The notes beneath the pieces were generated by a model that saw only the letters and a program-made list of their open reading frames with translations, made no database searches and was not told the DNA's origin. From Thermoplasmata archaeon (GTDB lineage: Archaea > Thermoplasmatota > Thermoplasmata > Lutacidiplasmatales > UBA184), in assembly GCA_021827405.1 (NCBI GenBank), contig JAKAVY010000013.1, positions 1-41,106 on the forward strand: 41,106 nt of DNA, read 5' to 3'. The position numbers were made by a program, and so were the translations under genes. Below, piece after piece: positions 7,965-15,322 of the stretch; position 1 is the first letter of the stretch, and every line of letters begins with the position of its first letter.

Positions 7965-9116
7965 TCAGCGACGCAGCAGCTGCAACAAGGAATCGGAGAA
8001 GGCTCCCTTGGCCTCCCGATGTTCACGCGACGGCGCCTCGAAGCGCACCTGTGGAGCCGGCTTCTCCAGGAACCGGCCGGCCGCAAAGCCGGCTTCGTCC
8101 CCCCCTACTTCGAGGTAGCAAAATCCTTCCCCCTCGAACTCGACTTCTGGTTCGCCCCCCTGAAGCCTGGCCGCGATGTTCGTGGCAACCGTCAGCCCCT
8201 CCTGTACGGCAAAAACCCCGGCCATCGGTAAGAAGAGACCGTTGTGCAACGGGATTGAAACGAGATCCCCCAACGCGAAGACCCCTGGGAACCGGGTCTC
8301 CAAGGTCCGGGGATTGACGGGTACCCATCCAGTTGAGTCCGTGAGTCCCGCACCCCGCATGGCGGCCGGGGCGACATGGGGCGGGACCCCCACCAGGAGA
8401 TCAAAGTCCGCGTCGTCGACCTCAAACCACACCTTTCGCTTCCCGGGATCGATCTTGAGCACCATGTGCTCGGTGTAGTAATTGATGCCCCGGGACACGA
8501 GGAGCTTCACGACCTCGTTCCCCACCGCTTCGCCGGCCGCGGCCATCGGCTGCCACTCGGGGGTGTACACCGAGAGCGATACTTGGTTCCGCACGCCTCT
8601 CGAGCGAAGCAAGTAATCAATGAGGAAGGCCGCCTCGTACGGCGCGGCCGGACACTTGAACGGAGTACGGGAGATCATGACGATCACTTGTCCCTGCGAC
8701 AGCCCCGACAACCTCCTCTGGATCTCCTTCGCCCCATCAGCGTCGTAGAGGTTGCAGGCCCCCTCCGAGAAGCCAGGAACCTGTCCCGGATCGAGTTCGG
8801 CCCCTAGGGCCAGCACCAGTTGGTCAGCGACGAGCGTCCCGACGGAGGTTTCCACCGTCCGGCGTTTCGGGTCGATATGGAGGACATCCGCGTGGATGAA
8901 TTCAATCCCTTCCCCGACGACAGAGGAATACCTTCCTTCCGGAGGGGATGAGCGCTTGCCGGTCATCACGTCAAGATTGAACGCACAGAGCCGGAGCACC
9001 TCGTGCCGATCGACCAAGATCACCCGGTGCCCGGCGGGCAACCGGGCGCGGAGTTCCATGGCCACAGTCAGGCCGCTGTACCCGGCCCCCAAGATGAGCA
9101 CGGAGGGCTCCGTCAT
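7965..9116 (-). CDS. sqr: Sulfide:quinone oxidoreductase-like FAD flavoprotein
   Basis: A 383-residue flavoprotein of the SQR/flavocytochrome-c sulfide dehydrogenase/NDH-2 superfamily. The FAD-binding GxGxxG is at residues 10-15 (GAGYSG). The segment CPAAPYEAAFLIDYLL near residue 155 is characteristic of SQR and FCSD, and the second FAD-contacting motif is GVFALGDLV near 278. Cysteines at 121, 155 and 333 lie close to the positions of the three redox Cys residues of type I SQR, which pass sulfide electrons to FAD and then quinone. The C terminus is rich in charged and aromatic residues and may touch the membrane. The start codon overlaps the stop of the DsrE-like gene (ATGA), so the two are probably translationally coupled. 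An NADH dehydrogenase role is less likely because of the three cysteines. Confidence 0.8.
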   Translation of the reverse strand: MTEPSVLILGAGYSGLTVAMELRARLPAGHRVILVDRHEVLRLCAFNLDVMTGKRSSPPEGRYSSVVGEGIEFIHADVLHIDPKRRTVETSVGTLVADQLVLALGAELDPGQVPGFSEGACNLYDADGAKEIQRRLSGLSQGQVIVMISRTPFKCPAAPYEAAFLIDYLLRSRGVRNQVSLSVYTPEWQPMAAAGEAVGNEVVKLLVSRGINYYTEHMVLKIDPGKRKVWFEVDDADFDLLVGVPPHVAPAAMRGAGLTDSTGWVPVNPRTLETRFPGVFALGDLVSIPLHNGLFLPMAGVFAVQEGLTVATNIAARLQGGEPEVEFEGEGFCYLEVGGDEAGFAAGRFLEKPAPQVRFEAPSREHREAKGAFSDSLLQLLRR

Positions 9117-9505
9117 CCGAAGGTCACCACTCGGTCGGCTTCTTCAGTGAGGCGGACGAGCGTATCCATCGTGGACATGGGGCAACTCTCCGCGGCCGCA
9201 ATCTTCCTCAGACGAAGACAGGTGCCGCAGCTGAGCACCTCGCCCCCTAAGTCGGCAAATCTCCCTACGATCTTCCGTACGTCGAACGTACTGCTATCAA
9301 TCTCTTCGATCTCTACCGCTGGTCCGAGCAAGAAGATTGAGACCCGATTTCCTTTTGATATGGCAGCGCTAGCAAACCGAAAGGCGTTCCAAACCGTTTC
9401 CGGCTCCTTGCTGTTGATGATCACAGCATAGGTCCTCCCGCTGACCTTCGAGCTACCGTGCCCGCTTCGGTCTGCCGGGTCTTGCGGCGCCTCGCCTGGC
9501 CCCAT
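9113..9505 (-). CDS. DsrE/DsrF-like sulfur-relay family protein
   Basis: A 130-residue protein with the DsrE-like fold: an opening strand TYAVIINSKEPETVWNAFRF, then KGNRVSIFLLGPAVE, and a cysteine-bearing segment VLSCGTCLRLRKI. The C-x-x-C and a third Cys (AAAESCPMS) are in the region where DsrE, TusD and related proteins carry their persulfide-accepting Cys. Family members move sulfur or persulfides between enzymes. The gene overlaps the SQR-like gene by 4 nt, so it may take or buffer sulfur from sulfide oxidation; that is inference from context. The ATG at 9505 is the only standard start upstream of the domain; GGGAGG abuts it, closer than usual. Confidence 0.8.
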   Translation of the reverse strand: MGPGEAPQDPADRSGHGSSKVSGRTYAVIINSKEPETVWNAFRFASAAISKGNRVSIFLLGPAVEIEEIDSSTFDVRKIVGRFADLGGEVLSCGTCLRLRKIAAAESCPMSTMDTLVRLTEEADRVVTFG

Positions 9506-10203
9506 CCTCCCTCTCTACGGTGGTCGCCGGAGATCTGTGGGGGGACGGACCGGTACCGGGCCCTCCAAGTGAATCCCTTCCCCTCCCCGCTCGCCGTGGC
9601 CGCCGCCTACGGCCAGGGAGGGTGGCCGGGCATGGCTTCGTTTGGGAGGGGTGACCGGTTCCCGCCTCGACCGTGCTCGGGGCACGGGACAAATCATCGC
9701 GGGCCCCCGCATTCAGTGCCTCCGGGTCAGAGTGACGCCCTCATCCGGGACTTCGGAGGCGCGAGGGTCTCGTTCGGGCAGCGACCGAAACAGCACCGGA
9801 GGATGAGGTCCCGACAAAGCCGCTTCCACCCGGGGCGGTCCGCAGTCAGGGACCTGTCCTTCCGCCTCGACCAGCAATCCCCAGCAATTCTCTGCGGCGC
9901 CGGCCATCGGCCGAGCGCCTCCTCCACCCCTTGGAAGCAATTGGCGCTCCACATCCTCGTTCTTGCATCTCAGCTAGGACGGGTAGGCGAGGCCCGCTGG
10001 TCTGGTTCCCCTGTGAGGGCTGATGCGCGCTGGGGGCATCCCATCCCGGCCGCCCCTACAACCGTCCCTCTCTCCGGAGTTTGATCCCATTGTCTCCGAG
10101 GATGCGCCCAGCCCTATTTACCGCGTTTGGACGGCCCACGACCGACAGGAATCATGCGCCTTCCGGAATCCGCTGCTAGCGGGAAAGCCTGGGGCCCCCC
10201 CAC
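9506..10203. other. Gene-poor stretch
   Basis: About 700 nt without a convincing gene. Short frames on both strands (for example 9727-9954 and 9713-9952, minus) overlap each other in different phases with no conserved motif. No tRNA or CRISPR is visible. The only clear signal is the lyase promoter at its right end. It may contain a 5' region for the sulfur operon, but I see no TATA-like element next to 9505. Confidence 0.4.
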
Positions 10204-10213
10204 GGGTTTAAGG
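10204..10213 (+). promoter_or_regulatory. TATA-like element for the lyase gene
   Basis: GGGTTTAAGG, centred about 27 nt before the ATG at 10236; predicts a leaderless or nearly leaderless mRNA. Confidence 0.55.
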
Positions 10214-10235
10214 CCCGGCCGCCTCCACCTCACCC

Positions 10236-11645
10236 ATGAGCGATGGCAGTCGTACGCGCACCGAACGGGACTCCCTCGGGGCCCGGGAGATCCCGGCCGA
10301 GGCGTATTGGGGGGTCCAGACCCTCCGGGCGGTGGAGAACTTCCCGGTGAGCGGCCTTCCCCTCTCTCCCCACCTCGTCCGGGCCTACGCCCTCCTCAAG
10401 GAGGCTTGCGCCTCCACGAACCGGGAGCTCGGCCAGCTCGACGAGCGCCGCGCGGGGGCGATCGAGCAGGCGGCCCGGGAGCTCGCGCAGGGCCAGTGGC
10501 GCTCGGAGATCCGGGTGGACGTCTTCCAGGCGGGGGCCGGGACCTCCACCAACATGAACGTCAACGAGGTCCTGGCCAACCGGGCCCTGGAGATCCTGGG
10601 CCATCCCCGGGGGGATTACTCGGAACTCTCGCCGAACGACCACGTGAACCGGGGCCAGTCCACCAACGACACCTTCCCCACCGCGCTCAACCTGGCCATC
10701 CTCTTCGCTCTTTCCGACCTGGAGCAGGCGGTCATCACGCTGTGCTCGGCCCTGGAGGAGCGGGGACGGGCGTTCGCCAACGTCCCCAAGGCCGGGCGCA
10801 CCCATCTCAAGGACGCCATGCCGGTGACCTTAGGTCAGGAGTTCACCGCTTACGGGAGCTCCCTCCGTCGTCTCCTCGCCGCCCTGCCCTCGGTCCGGGA
10901 GGACCTCAGGGAGGTCGCGCTCGGGGGGAGCGCCGTCGGCACCGGGATCAACACGGTCCCGGGGTTCCGCTCCCTTGCCGTCCGGACCCTGGCCCGGCTC
11001 AGCGGGGAGCCGCTGCGCAGCGCCCGGGACCCCTTCGAGACCATGCAGAGCCGGCGGGCCTGTGCGCTCGCCTCCTCCTTCCTGAGGAACCTGGCCCTCG
11101 AGCTCATCCGGATCGCCAACGACCTGCGCCTGCTCTTCAGCGGACCGGCCACCGGGCTGGATGAGATCCGGATCCCGGAGGTGCAACCGGGCTCCTCGAT
11201 CATGCCGGCCAAGGTGAACCCGTCGCTCGCCGAGTGCCTCGACCAGGTGGCCTTCCATGTGGTGGGGAGCGACAGCGCCGTGGCCCTGGCCGTGCAGGCC
11301 GGGCAGCTCGAGATCAACGTCATGATGCCCGGCATCGCCTATGAGGTGCTCTTCTCCGCGGAGATCCTGACCCGGTTTCTGCCGGTCTTCGCGGAGAAGG
11401 GTATCGCCGGGATCACTGCCCAGGACGCCAACTGCGAACGCTGGCTCGTCTCCTCCCAGGCCTTGGCCACCATCCTCACCCCCCGGCTCGGCTACCTGAA
11501 GGTGGCCGAGCTCATCCACGAGGCGTCGGCCCGGGGGCAGGACCCCCGGGAGACGGCCGTCGCGACCGGGCTTCTGACCCGGGAGGAGGCCGAGAGCCTG
11601 CTGGGCCGGGAGGCCCTCACCCGTCTCGCCCGGCCGGTGGACTGA
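10236..11645 (+). CDS. aspA: Aspartate ammonia-lyase-like enzyme (aspartase/fumarase superfamily)
   Basis: A 469-residue member of the aspartase/class II fumarase family, forming a homotetramer with composite active sites. The superfamily signature is GSSIMPAKVNP (from residue 319), whose Ser is the catalytic base. Several places read more like aspartase than fumarase: REIPAEAYWGVQTLRAVENF near the N terminus, SPNDHVNRGQSTND, and QAGQLEINVM. E. coli aspartase has the same PAKVNP and AGQLQLNVM, while fumarase has PGKVNP and SGNFELNVF. The likely reaction is L-aspartate to fumarate plus ammonia; fumarase or argininosuccinate-lyase-like activity is not excluded. The TATA-like element fixes the start. 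The TrmB-family regulator gene follows 53 nt later with its own promoter-like element. Confidence 0.85.
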   Translation: MSDGSRTRTERDSLGAREIPAEAYWGVQTLRAVENFPVSGLPLSPHLVRAYALLKEACASTNRELGQLDERRAGAIEQAARELAQGQWRSEIRVDVFQAGAGTSTNMNVNEVLANRALEILGHPRGDYSELSPNDHVNRGQSTNDTFPTALNLAILFALSDLEQAVITLCSALEERGRAFANVPKAGRTHLKDAMPVTLGQEFTAYGSSLRRLLAALPSVREDLREVALGGSAVGTGINTVPGFRSLAVRTLARLSGEPLRSARDPFETMQSRRACALASSFLRNLALELIRIANDLRLLFSGPATGLDEIRIPEVQPGSSIMPAKVNPSLAECLDQVAFHVVGSDSAVALAVQAGQLEINVMMPGIAYEVLFSAEILTRFLPVFAEKGIAGITAQDANCERWLVSSQALATILTPRLGYLKVAELIHEASARGQDPRETAVATGLLTREEAESLLGREALTRLARPVD

Positions 11646-11665
11646 CCCTCGTGGCGTCCCAGGCA

Positions 11666-11675
11666 GGATTATAGC
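11666..11675 (+). promoter_or_regulatory. TATA-like element for the TrmB-family gene
   Basis: GGATTATAGC, with TTATAG centred about 28 nt before the ATG at 11699. An AGGAG at 11691-11695 also precedes the start. Confidence 0.5.
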
Positions 11676-11698
11676 CGCCGTCCGGCTGACAGGAGATC

Positions 11699-12460
11699 AT
11701 GACCACCCCCGAGCTCGCGGTCATCTCCCTGGGGAACGAACTGACCCCGGAGCACCGGCGGGCCGTGGAGGTCCTCGAGCGCGTGGGCCTCACCAGCTAC
11801 GAGGCCCGGGCGTACATTGCCGTGGTCGCCCGGGGGTACGGGGACGCCTCCACCATCGCCGGGGCCGCGGGCATCCCCCGGACCAGCGCGTACAAGGTCC
11901 TGGAATCGCTCTGCCGGAAGGGGTACACCTACGCTTCGGGGGGCAAGCCCACGCTGTTCAAGCCCCATCCCCCCCTCGAGGTCGCCCGGAAGCTCCAGGG
12001 GGACATCCAGGAGGTCTTCGACCGGCTCGACTCGCTCCACCACCTGGTCGGCCAGCAGGGGGAGCCCCAGCTGGTCTACCTCCTCTACGGGAAGGAGAAG
12101 GTGCTGAACAAGATGGGGGAGCTCTTCGACCGGGCCAGCCGGACCCTGGTGCTCACCACCCCCCAGGCCTCCGAGATCCGCGAGGAGCTCGGGAAGAAGG
12201 TGGCCAACGCGGTGAAACGGGGGGTGGAGGTCACCTTCATCACCGGGCCCGCGCAGAAGATCCCGGAGGGGGTGAGGCACGTGGCCCGGCAGAACCTCCT
12301 GGCCAGCGATCTCCTCGCCGACGGGGCCCACGCCCTCCTCGCCTCCCCGGGCCTGGAGGCCTGCGGCTACACCGACAACCCCATCCTGGCGGAGCATTTG
12401 CGACAGTTCCTGGAGATCCTGGTGGAGCGTGCCGAGGCCTCCTCCCGTCCCCCCGGTTGA
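11699..12460 (+). CDS. TrmB-family transcriptional regulator
   Basis: A 253-residue protein. Residues ~18-85 form a winged helix of the TrmB type: VEVLERVGLTSYEARAYIAV, then IPRTSAYKVLESLCRKGYTY. A coiled dimerisation segment follows (ARKLQGDIQEVFDRLDSLHH). The C-terminal part (~125-240) resembles the phospholipase-D-like sensor region found in several TrmB-like regulators: RTLVLTTPQASEIREELGKK and KRGVEVTFITGP. Archaeal TrmB proteins repress or activate sugar and central metabolism genes; the ligand here is unknown. The last 32 nt overlap the taw2 gene, implying co-transcription. The adjacent lyase gene is a possible target, by proximity only. Confidence 0.88.
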   Translation: MTTPELAVISLGNELTPEHRRAVEVLERVGLTSYEARAYIAVVARGYGDASTIAGAAGIPRTSAYKVLESLCRKGYTYASGGKPTLFKPHPPLEVARKLQGDIQEVFDRLDSLHHLVGQQGEPQLVYLLYGKEKVLNKMGELFDRASRTLVLTTPQASEIREELGKKVANAVKRGVEVTFITGPAQKIPEGVRHVARQNLLASDLLADGAHALLASPGLEACGYTDNPILAEHLRQFLEILVERAEASSRPPG

Positions 12461-13292
12461 GCGGGTCCGTTCCCGTCTGGCCCAAAGTGTCGGGGACCGG
12501 GTCGCCGCCCTCCTCCCCCGGGGCTACCAACGGCTCGGGGACCTGCTCATCGTCCGGTGGCCGGAGCCGCTGACCCCGTTCTCCCGGGAAGTGGCCGACG
12601 CCTACCGGGCGGAGTTCCGGGTGAGGAACGTGTTGGCCCTGGACGGGGGCGAGGAGGGGGAGTTCCGCCGACCCCGCGTCCGTGCGCTGTTCCCGGACGA
12701 GGGCACCGAGACCCTCCACCGGGAGGCCGGGGTGCTCTGGGAACTGGACGCGTCGGAGGTCATGTTCTCCCAGGGGAACCGGCACGAACGGGAACGGATG
12801 GCCCGGGTCGTCCAGCCCGGGGAACGGGTCGGCGATCTCTTCGCCGGCATCGGCTACTTCACCCTGCCCATGGCCCGGAGGGGGACGCGTTCCATGTTCT
12901 GGGCCGTGGAGAAGAACCCCGTGGCCTTCGGATACCTTCAACGGAACCTCCGACGCAACGGCCTCTCCGACCGGGTCCGCGCCCTCCTGGGGGACAACCG
13001 GGAGGTGGACCTCCCTCTGGCCTCCTTCGACCGCGTGGTCCTGGGATATCTCCCCTCCTCCCTCCCCTTCCTCCCCCGGGCCGTGAGGCTCCTGGACCCC
13101 GGCGGGGGTTATGTCCATGCCCATCTCCTGGCCGGCAGCCACGACCCGGTGGGGGAGGCCCTGGAGTCCTTCCACCGGGCCGCCCGAACGTCGGGGGCTG
13201 AGGTGCTGGAGAGCGCCTGGCACCCGGTGAAGGCGTACGGCCCCGGCCGCATCCACGGGGTCGTGGAGGCCCGACTGACGCCTCGCCCCTAG
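12429..13292 (+). CDS. taw2: tRNA(Phe) wyosine aminocarboxypropyltransferase Taw2 (TYW2/Trm5 family)
   Basis: A 287-residue class I SAM-dependent enzyme. The family N-terminal domain is followed by FSQGNRHERERMARVV and motif I at residues 136-147 (DLFAGIGYFTLP), then AVEKNPVAFGYLQRNLRRNG and RALLGDNREVD. These are the sequence landmarks of the Trm5/TYW2 family. Taw2 moves the aminocarboxypropyl group of SAM onto the C7 of imidazoguanosine at position 37 of tRNA(Phe). Taw2 is preferred to Trm5 because the catalytic motif NLPxx of Trm5 is replaced here by LGYLPSS, as in TYW2. The GTG start at 12429 overlaps the TrmB-like gene by 32 nt and has GGAG just before it; no later standard start exists before the domain. 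Confidence 0.85.
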   Translation: MPRPPPVPPVERVRSRLAQSVGDRVAALLPRGYQRLGDLLIVRWPEPLTPFSREVADAYRAEFRVRNVLALDGGEEGEFRRPRVRALFPDEGTETLHREAGVLWELDASEVMFSQGNRHERERMARVVQPGERVGDLFAGIGYFTLPMARRGTRSMFWAVEKNPVAFGYLQRNLRRNGLSDRVRALLGDNREVDLPLASFDRVVLGYLPSSLPFLPRAVRLLDPGGGYVHAHLLAGSHDPVGEALESFHRAARTSGAEVLESAWHPVKAYGPGRIHGVVEARLTPRP

Positions 13293-13300
13293 GGTCTCGG

Positions 13301-14437
13301 TCAGGCGCTCGGCAGCGCGACCTTCGGCCGGAGCGCTTCCAGCGCCTTCGGGAACGCCTCCCGGAAGGCCTCCAGGTCCGAGGGGAGGTTGGAGAAGGAG
13401 GCCCGGATGAACCGGGACCCGAACTTGGGGGACAGGTAGTTGCCGGCGCGCAGGAACACCTGGTGCTTCAGCAGCAGCTCCGCCTGCAGGGCCTCGGGAT
13501 CGACCCCGGTCCCCGTGAGGTCGAGCACGAACATGTTCCCCTGGGACGGGTAGACCGGCAGGGTGACCCCGGGGAGGTCCTCCACCACCCGCCGGATGGT
13601 CTGCTGGTTCTCCCGGGTCTGCTTGAGGACCGCGGGGAAGACCTGGGGCTTCGCCTTGAGGGCCGCCTTGGCGGCGGCCTGGGAGAAGACGCTGACCCCC
13701 AGGTCGTTCGTGTTGTAGCGCGCCACTTTGGCGGCGAGGTCCGGGGGGGCCAGGTAACCGCCCAGACGGACCCCGGCCAGGCCGCAGTTCTTGGAGACGG
13801 ACCAGACCGTGAGCGTGCCCTCCGGGTAGAGAGCCCCGGCCAGGGTGTGCCTCTCCGCGAAGTCCCGGTAGGTGGTGTCGTGCAGGAGAAGGAGGTGGTG
13901 GTCCCGGGCCAGGTCCGTGAACCCCCGGACCTCCTCGGGGGAGTACCCGCTCCCCAGGGGGTTCAGCGGATCGATGAGAAGGAGCATCCGCGTCCTGGGG
14001 GTGAGCGCCGCCTGGACCCGCTCCAGCGTGAGCCGGTAGGGAGGCTGGTAGATGTCCAGGGGGACCACCCGGGCCCCGCTGAGCTCGATGAACCGGTGGA
14101 TGATGAGGTAGCTCGGGTCGCTGGCGATGACCTCGTCGCCCGGGGACAGCAGCGCCCGGGCGATCATGTAGAGCGCTTCCGTCCCCCCTCCGGTGATCCC
14201 GACCACCGCCCCGGGGAGGGGGTAGTCCCTCCGCACCAGTTCCTTGAGCTCGGGGTCCCCGGGGGCGTACGGGTAGTCCGCGTAGCGCTTCTCCTTGAGG
14301 GCCAGTTCCAGGGCCTCCTCCACGGGCCCCGACGGGAAGAGATGGTTGGTGTTCTGGCTCATCCAGACCACCTGGTGGAAGTGCTCGTGGGCGTACCGGA
14401 AGGCGTCGAACCCGGCCGTGGCGGGAGGGGGCGGCAT
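13301..14437 (-). CDS. PLP-dependent aminotransferase, class I/II
   Basis: A 378-residue fold-type I aminotransferase. Visible landmarks are the phosphate-cup start ITGGGTEALYMIARALLSPG, the DPLNPLGSGYSPEE Asn motif, LLLLHDTTYRDF (the Asp that holds the PLP ring nitrogen) and SVSKNCGLAGVRLGG with the Schiff-base Lys at residue 216. A C-terminal Arg for the substrate carboxylate is in FGSRFIRASFSN. Substrate choice among Asp, aromatic or other amino acids cannot be read from the sequence. The TATA-like element at 14458-14468 puts the transcript start near this ATG. The stop is convergent with taw2 at a distance of 8 nt. Confidence 0.88.
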   Translation of the reverse strand: MPPPPATAGFDAFRYAHEHFHQVVWMSQNTNHLFPSGPVEEALELALKEKRYADYPYAPGDPELKELVRRDYPLPGAVVGITGGGTEALYMIARALLSPGDEVIASDPSYLIIHRFIELSGARVVPLDIYQPPYRLTLERVQAALTPRTRMLLLIDPLNPLGSGYSPEEVRGFTDLARDHHLLLLHDTTYRDFAERHTLAGALYPEGTLTVWSVSKNCGLAGVRLGGYLAPPDLAAKVARYNTNDLGVSVFSQAAAKAALKAKPQVFPAVLKQTRENQQTIRRVVEDLPGVTLPVYPSQGNMFVLDLTGTGVDPEALQAELLLKHQVFLRAGNYLSPKFGSRFIRASFSNLPSDLEAFREAFPKALEALRPKVALPSA

Positions 14438-14457
14438 GCCCCCGGGCAGGGGTCGGG

Positions 14458-14468
14458 GGGATTAAGCC
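14458..14468 (-). promoter_or_regulatory. TATA-like element for the aminotransferase gene
   Basis: GGCTTAATCCC on the minus strand, centred about 27 nt before the ATG (14437). It touches the stop codon of the upstream methyltransferase gene. Confidence 0.5.
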
Positions 14469-15205
14469 TACCCGGGGGCCCGGGCGAGGAAGGTGGACAC
14501 GATCCCTCCCGAGAGGAGATGGAACGACCCGTCCACGAACCCCAGCCCTTCGAGCATCCGTAGGATCGCCTCCCGGGAAGGCAGGCTCCTTAGGGAGGTG
14601 GAGAGGTAGCGGTACGGGGCCTCGGTTCCGAGGAGCCCCCCCACCTTCGGGACCACCCGGTCGAAGTAGGCATGAAAGAGGGGGGAGAACCAGGAGGACG
14701 GGGGTTCCCCCACCTCCAGGGCGAGCAGGGCGCCTCCCGGCCGGAGGACCCTCCGCATCTCTGCCAACCCCTCCCGGAGCCGGGGGAGGTTCCGGATGAG
14801 GAAGGCGCTCGTCACCAGGTCGAAGGTGGCGTCCTTGAAGGGCAGGGCCTGGGCATCGGCCAGGCCGAAGGAGGGGGGATCCCCCGGTCCGGTCCGCTCT
14901 CGGGCCCGCCTGACCATCGCGGGGGTGAAGTCCATCCCCAGGATGGAGGCCTCGGGGAAATGCCGGCGGAGCTCGAAGGTGAGGTCCCCCGGTCCACACC
15001 CCAGGTCGAGGATGCGACGGGGAGGCGGCCCGTTCCGTCGGTCCAGCTGCCAGAGGGCTTCGGGCCTCCAGAGGAGGTCGAGCCCGAAGGTAGTGAGGTG
15101 GTCGACGAAGCTGTACTGGCCCGCGATCCGGGTGAACATGCGCCTCAGGTCCCGGGCGAAGGTGGCCTCCTCCCGGCGGGGGACGGGGACCTCGGAGAGC
15201 GTCAT
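14468..15205 (-). CDS. UbiE/MenG-like SAM-dependent C-methyltransferase
   Basis: A 245-residue class I methyltransferase. An N-terminal segment typical of UbiE/COQ5 (FTRIAGQYSFVDHLTTFGLD) is followed by motif I LDLGCGPGD at residues 66-74, then ILGMDFTPAMVRRARER, then LADAQALPFKDATFDLVTSA and LAEMRRVLRPGGALLALEV. UbiE/MenG methylates demethylmenaquinone or related quinone rings; the homologue here may methylate a respiratory menaquinone or another lipid quinone. The exact substrate is inferred. It may be co-oriented with the aminotransferase, but that gene appears to have its own promoter. Confidence 0.85.
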   Translation of the reverse strand: MTLSEVPVPRREEATFARDLRRMFTRIAGQYSFVDHLTTFGLDLLWRPEALWQLDRRNGPPPRRILDLGCGPGDLTFELRRHFPEASILGMDFTPAMVRRARERTGPGDPPSFGLADAQALPFKDATFDLVTSAFLIRNLPRLREGLAEMRRVLRPGGALLALEVGEPPSSWFSPLFHAYFDRVVPKVGGLLGTEAPYRYLSTSLRSLPSREAILRMLEGLGFVDGSFHLLSGGIVSTFLARAPG

Positions 15206-15322
15206 GCCCCTGGCAACCGGAACGGACGGAAGAGGTTGGTGGGGAGCTCCCTTGGGGGGGCGCAGGGGGGGCGGGGAGCCCTCGCGAGACGACCCCGGTC
15301 CCAGGGCGAAGGCGCCTGGGGC

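Noticed and set aside
9713-9954. Two overlapping short minus-strand frames
   Set aside because: They compete in different phases, have no conserved motif, and there is no promoter. Not called.
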